Of a stretch of DNA of 64,000 nucleotides, positions 1 to 8,897 are shown piece after piece. The first letter of the stretch is position 1. Every line of letters starts with the position of its first letter. The notes under the pieces were generated by a model. It made no database searches, was not told where the DNA came from, and saw only the letters and a list, made by a program, of their open reading frames with translations. This DNA is from Bacteroidota bacterium (GTDB lineage Bacteria > Bacteroidota > Bacteroidia > B-17B0 > Aurantibacillaceae), in the NCBI GenBank assembly GCA_016711805.1, contig JADJSH010000012.1, positions 62,001 to 126,000 on the forward strand, written 5' to 3'. The position numbers were made by a program, and so were the translations under genes.

Positions 1-1436
1 ATCAATGTACTTATTTCTGTCAATATAATTTCCAACGGCAATCACTTCATCGCTGCACTGAAAACCACTTACAATGGTTTGCAAAGTATCAGCAATTTTA
101 TACTTTGCAATGTTTGGATAGATAGAAACTGAAGGTAGGTTGTTAGTTACATAATCAAAATTCCACGAATCAATCCTTCCAATTCCTGTATGTGCCATGC
201 TCCATAAATAGTTTAAACTATCGGCATTAATCGAAACCGCCAATTCATAAACTCCAAATGAATTTATACTAGCTATGCTTTCAATAATTCCTATTCTGTT
301 ACTGTTACGATAAATGGTATCTCGTTTAACGGTGTTTAAGGCATAATTATAGGATTTGAAAGAAGTCGCGCCAACATCACTAAAACTAGGGTGAGTGACC
401 CCAATTCTATACATCACATTTTTTATTTGCGCTGTATCAGCATATTCAGAAAAAGTAATCGTGTTGGATGAGTTTTTAATCCATGTAAAATTGGTATCCG
501 TATTTATAACATTGTATCCAATATGAAATTTTACTCTGCCAGCATTACCACAAGCCGCAACCAACGCTCTACCTGGCACATTTGAAACTAAATTATTAAT
601 GATTTGAGTTTCCAAATCGTAGCCATCATGGCTCCCATAATAATCTCCAAGACTAGCATTTACGACTAAAGGTTTATTTAATAATTGTGATTTTGTAATG
701 ATGTACTGCAGGGCATCAGATATAGTGAAGCCTGGTCTGTTAAAATCCATCGCTACAACAATAATATCAGCTTTTGGCGCCATGCCTTCATATTTATTAA
801 TCGAAAATCCATTTCCAGCTGCAATTCCAGTACTATTGGTGCCATGGCCAAATTGCGCCACATCACTATGTGTGCACAATCCTAAATCTATTTGTGTATT
901 GTTCCATTCTTGTCCGTAACCAAAAGGAGTAGGCGTATTAACCGCTAAAGGTTTTGTCATATCCCATAAATATTTGATACGAGAATTTCCATTAGCATCT
1001 TTAAAATCTGGGTGGTTAAAATCTGTACCAGAATCTATCACTCCAACAATAACGCCATTGCCATCATATGGCTGAGCAAGCGGACTTAATCCAGTTTTGA
1101 TATTTTTAATTCTGTTTCTAATATGAGCGGTATCACTCATTAATTGTAAATGATGTTGAGTATACTCTATTCTTGCAATATTTTTTAAAGTCGATAGTTG
1201 TTTAATAGAGGAAATGCTGCCACTAATAGAAGTAATATTGCCTGCTTGGTAATTGAATTGAATGCCGGAAAATTCAGAAAAATTAATTTCTGTATTTGGT
1301 TTTGTAAGTACTAATACATTTATTTTTTCATTAGCACTTGCATGTTCTATTTTATATATCAACTCCGAATTAAAACCGATTGCGCTTTTAATTCTAATAA
1401 AGTAAGTATGGTAAAAAATGTAAAATATAACCGCAT
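1..1436 (-). CDS. S8 (subtilisin-like) secreted serine peptidase, 5' part; gene runs off the left edge; apparent frameshift
   Basis: Reading the minus strand gives an S8 peptidase domain. The catalytic Asp lies in GVIDSGTD (codon at 1033-1035), the catalytic His in FGHGTNSTG (codon at 844-846), and the oxyanion Asn probably in ACGNAG. The catalytic Ser would lie beyond base 1. The ATG at 1436-1434 opens a good signal peptide (MRLYFTFFTILTLLELKAQS), but that frame stops at 1361-1359. The peptidase reading continues one frame over, beginning about FNSELIYKIEHAS, and has no ATG of its own upstream of an in-frame stop. Adding one base to the A-run at 1372-1375 joins the two. The product is probably a secreted protease of the T9SS-cargo type, though its C-terminus is not visible. 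The gene is divergent from the gene at 1485. Confidence 0.85.
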
Positions 1437-1484
1437 GCTGTAAATTTATAGCATTAAATTACAAATAATTTAGATATTTACAGT

Positions 1485-2135
1485 ATGCGATTTAGTTTAG
1501 TTTTAGTTTTTTGTAGCTTTTTATGTTTTACGCATATTAAAGCCCAAGATTCTGTTGCTTTTACTAAAAATTTTAGGCTGTATGAGGGTTTGTATTTAGG
1601 CTATCAAGATTTTAGATACAATTGGCCTATTCCAAAAGAAAAAATTATCACCAAAATCAATAAAGATCAATTGGATTTTTATTCGAAATTAATTGAAGAA
1701 GAATTTATTGAATATACCGAAAGAGATGGGTCCATTACAAAAATGAAATCAGAACAAGTGTGGGGTTACTGCCAAAACAATATTATTTTCATCAATCAAG
1801 ATAAAAATTTTTACAGAATTCCTGTTTTTGGCTCAATCAGTAATTTTATAGGAACTGTTGAGGTTACTAATTATTCACCTGGTTACGACCCTTTTATGAA
1901 TGCTCCTATTGGTAGTAATGCTCAAAAAGTAAGAGAGATTAGACAATATTTATTTGATTTTTATAGTGGAGAAATTGCGCCATTTAGCATTGACAAAATG
2001 GAAGAATATTTAAAACGCGATGAAGCTATTTATAAGGAATATAGTGCGCTTAATAAAAAAAAGAAAAAAGAAATGGCCACAAAATATATTCGTATGTATA
2101 ACGAAAAACATTTAGTTTATTTCCCTAAAGGTTGA
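1485..2135 (+). CDS. Secreted protein of unknown function
   Basis: 216 residues. An N-terminal signal peptide (charged start, hydrophobic stretch, cleavage near KAQ/DS) indicates export. The mature part is rich in Tyr, Lys and Glu, has no motif I recognise, and ends in a lysine-rich helix-like segment. The ATG is the natural start because it opens the signal peptide. The gene is divergent from the S8 peptidase across a 48-bp gap. Family unknown; periplasmic or outer-membrane-associated location is inferred from the signal peptide alone. Confidence 0.75.
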   Translation: MRFSLVLVFCSFLCFTHIKAQDSVAFTKNFRLYEGLYLGYQDFRYNWPIPKEKIITKINKDQLDFYSKLIEEEFIEYTERDGSITKMKSEQVWGYCQNNIIFINQDKNFYRIPVFGSISNFIGTVEVTNYSPGYDPFMNAPIGSNAQKVREIRQYLFDFYSGEIAPFSIDKMEEYLKRDEAIYKEYSALNKKKKKEMATKYIRMYNEKHLVYFPKG

Positions 2136-2145
2136 TGAAAATCAA

Positions 2146-2175
2146 TTGCAATTAATTTGATAAAGTGTAATTTTG
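2146..2175 (+). promoter_or_regulatory. Bacteroidota-type promoter for the gene at 2196
   Basis: TAATTTTG at 2168-2175 matches the -7 consensus TAnnTTTG. A TTG at 2146-2148, 19 bp upstream, fits the weaker -33 element. The predicted leader before the ATG is about 15 nt. Confidence 0.5.
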
Positions 2176-2195
2176 TAATTATAAAATAAAGAAAA

Positions 2196-2840
2196 ATGAA
2201 AAAAATAGTTTTATGTTTATTGTTAGCTACAGCTAGTGTTGGGTTTGCTCAGTTTACAGCAAAAGATGTATTCAGTTCAAAAAGCATTGTTTGGTACGGA
2301 TTAAATTTTACGGAGGCAAAAATGGTTGGTCAGTTTGATCAAGCTATGGGAGCAGGTCCTGCAAGCGCATCAGATTTAAAAAACAAATGGATGCCTAATT
2401 GGAACGGCTTAATACAAAGCGAACCTAAAAATTTTAAAATTGCAGAGGCTTTTCAAAAAAATGATGTGTTTTATGATGTAACACCTACTGAAAAAGCAAA
2501 TTACGCCATTAGTACCGACGACTTAATGAGTTTTAATGCTTTTAAGTTTCCTGATGGACAAAAAACCGTTTCTAAAGTAATCTCTAAATTGGGACATGGT
2601 GAAAAAACAGAAGGCATTGGCGTTACTTTTGTAGTAGAAAGTTTTAATAAATCAACCGACGAAGCATCGATTTATGTTGCCGTTTTTGATATTAAAACTA
2701 AAAATGTTTTAATTCTTGAAAGAATAATTGGCAAACCGATGGGCATTGGCTTACGTAATTTTTGGGCAGGAGCTGTTAAACATGTAATTAAGCAAATCAC
2801 CACAGAATATTATAGCAAATGGAAAACCTTAGCTAAATAA
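2196..2840 (+). CDS. Secreted protein of unknown function
   Basis: 214 residues with a clear signal peptide (MKKIVLCLLLATASVGFAQ). The mature domain has alternating hydrophobic segments and a conserved-looking Trp-containing end (GLRNFWAGAVKHVIKQI), suggesting a small mixed alpha/beta periplasmic protein. I do not recognise the family. It has its own likely promoter (2146-2175) and a downstream terminator (2861-2893), so it appears monocistronic. Confidence 0.75.
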   Translation: MKKIVLCLLLATASVGFAQFTAKDVFSSKSIVWYGLNFTEAKMVGQFDQAMGAGPASASDLKNKWMPNWNGLIQSEPKNFKIAEAFQKNDVFYDVTPTEKANYAISTDDLMSFNAFKFPDGQKTVSKVISKLGHGEKTEGIGVTFVVESFNKSTDEASIYVAVFDIKTKNVLILERIIGKPMGIGLRNFWAGAVKHVIKQITTEYYSKWKTLAK

Positions 2841-2860
2841 GTTAAATAGTATAAGTATTT

Positions 2861-2893
2861 AAAAGCGTCTCAATTAATTTTGGACGCTTTTTT
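2861..2893 (+). terminator. Rho-independent terminator after the gene at 2196
   Basis: Nine-base stem AAAAGCGTC (2861-2869) pairs with GACGCTTTT (2883-2891), with a 13-nt loop and continuing T residues. Confidence 0.7.
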
Positions 2894-2896
2894 ATT

Positions 2897-3030
2897 TAGC
2901 CACATAGAAACATAGTTAGCTAGGAATGTAAAATAGCAGGTGCTATTTTGGTACACAGAGAAAGGAAGCGTAGCTTCCTGCTATGTTTCCTCAAAATTCA
3001 CTAGAAGTTCCCAATGTCTCTATGTGGCTA
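2897..3030. repeat. MITE-like palindromic intergenic element
   Basis: About 134 bp with imperfect terminal inverted repeats: TAGCCACATAGAAA at 2897-2910 against TCTCTATGTGGCTA at 3017-3030, 12 of 14 pairing. Inside are two perfect hairpins: AAAATAGCA/TGCTATTTT (2930-2938 and 2941-2949) and AGGAAGC/GCTTCCT (2963-2969 and 2973-2979). A further pair is GAAACATAG (2907-2915) with CTATGTTTC (2981-2989). No ORF. The nested structure resembles dispersed intergenic repeats in Bacteroidota; no second copy was seen in this window. Confidence 0.55.
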
Positions 3031-3111
3031 AAAAATAGCCTGTTTTGTTGCCATAGCATAGTGTTATATTGGCTTTTTCTACTAACTTTATAACCTCAAA
3101 TTTTATTTATT

Positions 3112-4800
3112 ATGTCAGAAGTAGGAAGACAAATTATTTACAGTATGGTAAATGTATCTAAGATACATCCACCACAAAAACAAGTATTAAAAGATATCTA
3201 TATCTCCTTTTATTACGGAGCCAAAATTGGTGTTTTAGGTTTAAACGGTTCAGGTAAATCATCCTTATTAAAAATAATGGCTGGTTTAGATAAAGATTAT
3301 TTAGGAGAAATCCACCAATCACCTGGCTACAGCATTGGTTTATTAGAGCAAGAGCCAAATTTAGACGAAACAAAAACAGTGATTGAAATTGTTCGCGAAG
3401 GCGCACAAAAACATGTAGATATTTTAAATGAGTTTGAAGAAGTGAACAACAAGTTCATGGACGAAGAAATATTAAACGATCCAGATAAAATGGATAAGTT
3501 AATTAATCGTCAAGCTCAGTTACAAGACTTAATTGATCAACATGATTTATGGAACTTAGATACTCGTTTAGAGCGTGCCATGGATGCGTTGCGCTGTGCT
3601 GAAAGCGATACGCCAATCAAAATTTTATCAGGTGGTGAGCGTCGTCGTGTGGCTTTATGCCGTTTGTTATTACAAGAACCAGATATTTTATTATTAGATG
3701 AGCCTACCAATCACTTAGATGCAGAATCGGTGGATTGGTTAGAGATTCACTTACAACAATACAAAGGAACTGTTATTGCTGTAACGCATGATAGATACTT
3801 TTTAGATAATGTAGCTGGTTGGATTTTAGAGTTAGACCGCGGAGAGGGTATTCCTTGGAAAGGAAATTATTCTTCTTGGTTAGAGCAAAAAGGAAATCGT
3901 TTAAAGCAAGAAGAGAAAACAGAATCTAAGCGTCAAAAAACTTTGGCACGTGAGTTAGACTGGGTTCGTCAGGGAGTGAAAGGACGTGGCGTAAAACAAA
4001 AAGCCCGTTTAAATAACTACGATAAAATGATGAATGAAGACATTAAGGATAAAGAAGAAAAATTAGAAATCTTCATTCCTAACGGTCCTCGTCTTGGTAA
4101 CGAAGTTATTGAAGCTATTGAAGTATCAAAAGGATTTGGAGATAGATTATTATATGAACACTTAAACTTTAAATTACCACCTGCTGGAATTGTTGGTATT
4201 ATTGGGCCAAACGGAGCTGGTAAAACAACCTTGTTCCGTATGATTATGGGTGAAGAAAAACCAAACTCAGGTGAATTTAAAGTTGGGCCAACCGTAAAAA
4301 TTTCTTATGTCGATCAATCTCACGCAGATTTAGATCCAAATAAAACCGTGTATGATGTATTAAGCGGTGGTTTAGATAATATTACATTAGGCGGAAAAGC
4401 AATGAACTCAAGAGCTTACATTTCTCGTTTCAACTTTGGTGGAAGCGATCAAGGAAAAAAAGTTTCTGTTTTATCAGGTGGAGAACGTAACCGTTTGCAC
4501 TTAGCCATGGCTTTAAAAAATGAAGGTAACGTCTTGTTACTGGATGAGCCTACCAATGATTTAGATGTAAATACATTACGTGCCTTAGAAGAAGGTTTAG
4601 AAAACTTTGCAGGTTGCGCCGTAATTATTAGTCACGATAGATGGTTTTTAGATCGTGTTTGTACGCACATCTTAGCCTTTGAAGGCGATAGTTCAGTCTA
4701 TTGGTTTGAAGGCGGATATACAGAGTATGAAGAGAACCGCAAAAAACGTTTAGGTAATGTGGAGCCTAAGCGTCCGCGTTATAAAAAGTTGGTTGTATAG
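3112..4800 (+). CDS. ettA: Energy-dependent translational throttle protein EttA (ABC-F ATPase)
   Basis: 562 residues, close to the family length of about 555. Two ABC ATPase domains occur in one soluble chain with no membrane segment, the ABC-F layout. Walker A motifs are GLNGSGKS (residues 43-50) and GPNGAGKT (from 365). Signatures are LSGGERRR (from about 172) and LSGGERNR, and Walker B motifs are LLLDEPTNHLD and LLLDEPTNDLD. The charged linker between domains contains the interdomain arm that contacts the ribosome. EttA binds the ribosomal E site and gates the first elongation steps according to ATP/ADP. Start chosen at ATG 3112. It stands alone, between two intergenic repeat elements. Confidence 0.95.
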   Translation: MSEVGRQIIYSMVNVSKIHPPQKQVLKDIYISFYYGAKIGVLGLNGSGKSSLLKIMAGLDKDYLGEIHQSPGYSIGLLEQEPNLDETKTVIEIVREGAQKHVDILNEFEEVNNKFMDEEILNDPDKMDKLINRQAQLQDLIDQHDLWNLDTRLERAMDALRCAESDTPIKILSGGERRRVALCRLLLQEPDILLLDEPTNHLDAESVDWLEIHLQQYKGTVIAVTHDRYFLDNVAGWILELDRGEGIPWKGNYSSWLEQKGNRLKQEEKTESKRQKTLARELDWVRQGVKGRGVKQKARLNNYDKMMNEDIKDKEEKLEIFIPNGPRLGNEVIEAIEVSKGFGDRLLYEHLNFKLPPAGIVGIIGPNGAGKTTLFRMIMGEEKPNSGEFKVGPTVKISYVDQSHADLDPNKTVYDVLSGGLDNITLGGKAMNSRAYISRFNFGGSDQGKKVSVLSGGERNRLHLAMALKNEGNVLLLDEPTNDLDVNTLRALEEGLENFAGCAVIISHDRWFLDRVCTHILAFEGDSSVYWFEGGYTEYEENRKKRLGNVEPKRPRYKKLVV

Positions 4801-4829
4801 AGTTCTTTATAACTGCTGCATACGTTAGT

Positions 4830-4952
4830 AATGGTGCGGCTGCTTTTGGCGAAAGAGGGCGAACCGCCATTCGGGGAAGCTTTTTTGCGGGGTAAATGGA
4901 GGTTGGTCTTTCGCCTTGAATTTTTGGTTCTTTTTTTTCAAGAAAAAAGAAC
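4830..4952. repeat. GC-richer intergenic repeat-like block ending in a hairpin; possible ettA terminator
   Basis: Between ettA and the next gene the composition becomes clearly richer in G and C. A 9-bp inverted repeat GGCGAAAGA (4848-4856) pairs with TCTTTCGCC (4907-4915). A second, near-perfect hairpin GTTCTTTTTT (4927-4936) pairs with AAAAAAGAAC (4943-4952) and could terminate ettA. A minus-strand 62-codon ORF over the block (4954-4766) runs into the ettA 3' end and looks spurious. I recall similar blocks as dispersed repeats in Bacteroidota, but no second copy is visible here. Confidence 0.45.
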
Positions 4953-5014
4953 ATAAGAAACTTATATTTAGTCTTGTGTAATTTTTGAACAATAATTAAA
5001 AATTTGTAAAGCTT

Positions 5015-5752
5015 TTGCTAAAAATCTTCACCATATTATTTATACTTTTAAGCCTTGCCGTTAAATCGCAAGACGAAATAATTACAAAGGAATATCAATA
5101 TGACCCTGATCCAAATTTAGTAATTACAAATGCATACACAGATGTGATTTATTATACTTCTTATAATAAGCAGGAAAAAATTTCTACTGATAATGTTGTT
5201 GCGATTCGCCGAAACTATAAAGAAAGTGGTTCCGTATATGAATACATGAGACCCCATGAGCGACGTATTTATGGTATTAAGGCTGGTAATGTTTTTTTTA
5301 AAGCAGATTATAGATTTAGTACTGATATCCCTGAAGAATTATCAAAATTGTATTTCATGGAAAAGTATAGGCTTTATGATAATATTCCAGACGAAAAAAT
5401 TGAACACCCTACGTATATAAAAAATTCCGAAACTGGAGAAAAAATAAAGTTACCTCCAATAAAAGGCTTTTTTATAACTTTTAAAAGTGATAAGTTACGT
5501 CGAGAAATTAAAGCTAAAGTTTATTGCACCACTTTAGATTCAACTCAATTAATTATTAAAGCAGACATCAGCGGAGAAACGAATTTTTATTCCATTCAAG
5601 AAAGTGAAATTGAAGTCATCAGTATTCAATCTGACGGCGCATTAGCTGGTAGAATAGCTATGGGTGTGGTTTCAAGAGGAGCTTCATGGCAGTTTTACCA
5701 AAATAAGTGGTTAAACAAATACCATTTTCCTGTTTGGCATTTGTGTTGGTAA
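5015..5752 (+). CDS. Secreted protein of unknown function
   Basis: 245 residues starting at TTG, which immediately opens a signal peptide (MLKIFTILFILLSLAVKSQ). No ATG gives the peptide. The mature domain is beta-rich by appearance, with many Tyr and charged residues, a central KGFFITFKSDKLRREIKAKV stretch and an aromatic C-terminal end (FPVWHLCW). I do not recognise a family. Only 18 bp separate it from the next gene, so the two may be co-transcribed. Confidence 0.7.
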   Translation: MLKIFTILFILLSLAVKSQDEIITKEYQYDPDPNLVITNAYTDVIYYTSYNKQEKISTDNVVAIRRNYKESGSVYEYMRPHERRIYGIKAGNVFFKADYRFSTDIPEELSKLYFMEKYRLYDNIPDEKIEHPTYIKNSETGEKIKLPPIKGFFITFKSDKLRREIKAKVYCTTLDSTQLIIKADISGETNFYSIQESEIEVISIQSDGALAGRIAMGVVSRGASWQFYQNKWLNKYHFPVWHLCW

Positions 5753-5770
5753 AGTTTAATTTTAAATGGT

Positions 5771-6631
5771 TTGTTAAGATTCATTTTTATATTTTTTGTA
5801 ATCATTACGGTTTCTTGTTCTAAAGATCCCGCTACTTTTCATTTAGAAAATTTGAATAATAATGAAATTGGATGTTTTGGTCATGCAGGCATGGGCTTTT
5901 ACTCTCCCTATCCTGTTAATTCTTGGCCCGGATTTGAATCTTGTTTAAATAGAGGAGCTGATGGAACCGAAATGGATATCCACATGACAAAAGATAGTGT
6001 GCTTGTGATCACCCATAGTAGTAATTTACAAGACAATACTTCTTGTTCGGGTGCGATTAAAGATTTGAATTGGGCTGACATGAATAATTGCGAAGTGCAA
6101 TCCAATTTTTTTAAAAACTCAAAATTGCTTTCGCTCGATGAGTTTATAGAAAAAATCCCTCATCCTAAAAACTACACCTTTACATGGGATATTAAATTAT
6201 CTGATTTTAATACGGAGTATTATGGTGTTTATGCTCGTGCAATAGTTAACACCATCAATAAATATGACTTAAATGAACATGTGTTTATCGAAAATCCCTT
6301 CGCTGATTTTTTACAAGTTATAAAGGATAAGGAAAACAATACGCATTTATTTGTATTGGCCGAAGATTTTGAGGAAGGCTTGCAGCAAGTAAAACAACAT
6401 GATTTTTTCGGTTTATCAATGCACACTAATAAAGTAACCGCAGAGCAAGTAGAGCAAGCTCACAGTAATAATGTGCGTGTTACTATTTATGGCGTATTAA
6501 CTGAAAAAGAAAATTATGCAGCCGTTGAAAAATGCCCTGATTTTATGCAAACCGATGATATCAATTATCTCTTAAAGATATTTCAAAAGTATAATAGTGG
6601 AAAAGGGTTTTTATATGATGTGACGAAGTAG
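5771..6631 (+). CDS. Glycerophosphodiester phosphodiesterase-family lipoprotein
   Basis: 286 residues from a TTG codon; the nearby ATG at 5766 is out of frame and stops at once. A lipobox (ITVSC, Cys16) predicts a lipoprotein. The GDPD landmarks are a His at 38 (FGHAGMG), then GADGTEMDIHMTKD with Glu67 and Asp69, then His82 (ITHSSNL). In the family these His, Glu and Asp residues bind metal and catalyse hydrolysis of glycerophosphodiesters. The usual HRG is HAG here, so the phosphate-contacting Arg is missing. Activity could be altered, or the true substrate could be another phosphodiester. Family assignment is firm; function is inferred. Confidence 0.8.
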   Translation: MLRFIFIFFVIITVSCSKDPATFHLENLNNNEIGCFGHAGMGFYSPYPVNSWPGFESCLNRGADGTEMDIHMTKDSVLVITHSSNLQDNTSCSGAIKDLNWADMNNCEVQSNFFKNSKLLSLDEFIEKIPHPKNYTFTWDIKLSDFNTEYYGVYARAIVNTINKYDLNEHVFIENPFADFLQVIKDKENNTHLFVLAEDFEEGLQQVKQHDFFGLSMHTNKVTAEQVEQAHSNNVRVTIYGVLTEKENYAAVEKCPDFMQTDDINYLLKIFQKYNSGKGFLYDVTK

Positions 6632-6635
6632 TGAT

Positions 6636-8087
6636 TTAATGTCTTACAATCACTTTCTTCATAACACTTTGTTCATCAGCATAGCTTACCCTCACAAAAT
6701 AAATGCCCTCGGCAAAATTTTGCAACTCTAGTTGATGAGTTTTTGAATCAACTGTTTCGGATAACAAAATTTGCCCTGTAATACTGAGCACTTCAATTTT
6801 TGTAAAATCATTTTGGCTACTAATAGTAAGCAAGCCATTAGTTGGGTTTGGTGCCAAACTCATCTCTCCTAATTCATAACTTATATCTTTAATATCCGTA
6901 ACCAAATAACTACAAGTTACACTATCACAACCCAAACTATCGGTTTTTACCAGCCACATGTTTTTAAATGGTTGACCAATATGGTTATACTGTCCTGTGA
7001 TAATAAAACCTTTATCGGCGGTGGTATTAAAACCGTAAAAATAATTGGAAATTCCTGATGTTGGATGAGGATAAACTCTTTGCCATAATTGATTTCCATT
7101 TTTATCTGCCTTTACTAAATATCCAGTTCTATTATTATTTTGCAAATCAATATCTGATTTGATCATGACATAACTTGAGTCCTGTAATTGCTTTAAACTA
7201 TATATTGTACCTTGCTCTTGGCTATATTTTTTAATCCATTGCACAACTCCGTTTTTATCCGTTTTTAGTACAGAGCCCGTATCATTATACATACCGCATA
7301 TAGCAAAACCGCTGTCTAAGGTGGGAATAGAGCATTTTCCGCTTTCATTAGGCGATATGCCATATTGCTGCTGCCAAATAATATTACCTGCCGTATCGGT
7401 TCGCATTAAACTCATATCATAATACGGATTGCCTGTGTTATAATAACCATAATCTCCACCTAATAAATACTCCGTATTATTTTTAATGATTTCAATAGAA
7501 CGGTACATTTCATCAAATGTATTTCCAAAACGCTTACGCCAGATCAAATTGCCGTTCAGGTCTGTTTTTATAAGCAGCACATCACTATAGGTGCCGCTTG
7601 AAAATGTATAACCCAAAATAATAACTTTACCATCTGGTGTTAATCGCATAGCAGTTATTTCATCATCATCTGGGTGTACATACTTTTGCAACCAAACAAT
7701 ATTACCTCCCGTGTCAATCTTGGCTAAAAAACCATCATCATCATTGGTTAACGTATTGGTGGTAATACCTGTTACCAAATAATTACTATCTGGCAATTCT
7801 ACAAGGTCAATAAAAGAATCATAACTACCACCTATGCTTACATCGTATTGTTTTTTCCAAATTACATTACCTAAACTATTTGTTTTAACTAAATATGACG
7901 CGTTGTAATTTATTAAAGCATTTAAAACGTTACCACAGCTCAGAATGTGTCCATTTTGTAATTCTATTACTTTAACCCCAATATCCGAAATTGTATCAAT
8001 ACCAATAGGCAAGTTCACATTAAATTTCACTTGTGATTTTGCTATAGAGAAACAGAATAAGATAAAATATATCAGGGCATAGTGCAT
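6636..8087 (-). CDS. T9SS type A sorting-domain protein with beta-propeller-like repeats
   Basis: 483 residues. A signal peptide (to about AKSQ) is followed by repeats of about 50-60 residues, each carrying a motif like GNIIWQQQYG plus G.F.xxG.Y, typical of delta-60 or propeller-type secreted proteins. The C-terminal 80 residues form a type A T9SS sorting domain: LAPNPTNGLLTI, then a GQILLSETV turn, GIYFVRV, and the final basic KKVIVRH. It is therefore predicted to cross the outer membrane by T9SS and be attached at the surface or released. It converges on the GDPD gene with only 4 bp between the stops. Ligand unknown. Confidence 0.85.
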   Translation of the reverse strand: MHYALIYFILFCFSIAKSQVKFNVNLPIGIDTISDIGVKVIELQNGHILSCGNVLNALINYNASYLVKTNSLGNVIWKKQYDVSIGGSYDSFIDLVELPDSNYLVTGITTNTLTNDDDGFLAKIDTGGNIVWLQKYVHPDDDEITAMRLTPDGKVIILGYTFSSGTYSDVLLIKTDLNGNLIWRKRFGNTFDEMYRSIEIIKNNTEYLLGGDYGYYNTGNPYYDMSLMRTDTAGNIIWQQQYGISPNESGKCSIPTLDSGFAICGMYNDTGSVLKTDKNGVVQWIKKYSQEQGTIYSLKQLQDSSYVMIKSDIDLQNNNRTGYLVKADKNGNQLWQRVYPHPTSGISNYFYGFNTTADKGFIITGQYNHIGQPFKNMWLVKTDSLGCDSVTCSYLVTDIKDISYELGEMSLAPNPTNGLLTISSQNDFTKIEVLSITGQILLSETVDSKTHQLELQNFAEGIYFVRVSYADEQSVMKKVIVRH

Positions 8088-8153
8088 TTGTAAAAATTAA
8101 TTTAATCTAAGTTAGTACAATAATTTAAAAAACGAATTGTTTTCAATTACAAA

Positions 8154-8888
8154 CTAATTCTCACTTAATTTTTGCAACTTCTCCAACACAATTTGCGCAA
8201 CCCTTTGCTCCGCTACTTTTTTCGATTTGTGTTCAAATACAGCTTGCTCCACACCTTCAATGGATAGTTGAATAGAGTAGGTTTTTTCTCTGCCGTTGTG
8301 TTCTTCTTTTAGGATAGTATATTCAAATTGTTTCTTTTGGCGCTGCATCATAATTTGAAACTGCGATTTATAATCCGTGTCGTTTTGCAACAACTCAGTC
8401 ATATCCAAATGAACTTTAATGATGTTATTTAAAATAAATTTTTTGGTTTTCTCAAATCCTTTATCAATAAATACCGCACCAATAAAGGCTTCAAAAGCAT
8501 CGCCATAAGCGCTTGAGCTTAATCTTTCTTTTTTTGTTAAGCGAGAGTTAAGTAAGGTATCAAAGCCAAATTTTTTAGAGAGGGCAAATAAATTTTGTCC
8601 GTTTACAATGCGGCTTCGCATTTGTGTTAAAAACCCTTCGTCTTTTTTAGGAAATAGTTTAAATAAATATTCAGCTACTACAGCGCCTAAAATAGCATCG
8701 CCCAAAAATTCCAAGCGTTCGTTACTTTGTTGGTGTTCGTTAATTTCGCTGGATGAAGAGCTATGACGAAAAGCTTGTTTATACAATGCCAAGTTCGTAG
8801 GATGAAATCCTAAGATATTCTTGAGCTTTTGTTTAAACTCTTTGTCTTTTTTTGAGAGGGGTGTTAATGCTGATAAAAGTTTTATCAA
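8154..8888 (-). CDS. rnc: Ribonuclease III
   Basis: 244 residues. The RNase III signature NERLEFLGD (56-64) and the second acidic site YGDAFEAFIG (Asp130, Glu133) give the metal-binding catalytic residues of the endonuclease domain. Residues from about 170 form the double-stranded RNA-binding domain, ending in KKVAEQRVAQIVLEKL. It cleaves double-stranded RNA in rRNA precursors and some mRNAs. It is the third gene of acpP-fabF-rnc, starting 9 bp after fabF, an arrangement common in Bacteroidota. Confidence 0.95.
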   Translation of the reverse strand: MIKLLSALTPLSKKDKEFKQKLKNILGFHPTNLALYKQAFRHSSSSSEINEHQQSNERLEFLGDAILGAVVAEYLFKLFPKKDEGFLTQMRSRIVNGQNLFALSKKFGFDTLLNSRLTKKERLSSSAYGDAFEAFIGAVFIDKGFEKTKKFILNNIIKVHLDMTELLQNDTDYKSQFQIMMQRQKKQFEYTILKEEHNGREKTYSIQLSIEGVEQAVFEHKSKKVAEQRVAQIVLEKLQKLSEN

Positions 8889-8897
8889 AACACTAAA

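Noticed and set aside
698..919. Plus-strand ORF of 73 codons
   Set aside because: It overlaps the S8 peptidase catalytic region on the other strand, where the motifs are clear; a shadow frame.
4766..4954. Minus-strand ORF over the repeat block behind ettA
   Set aside because: It runs into the ettA coding end, covers inverted repeats and has biased composition; probably not translated.
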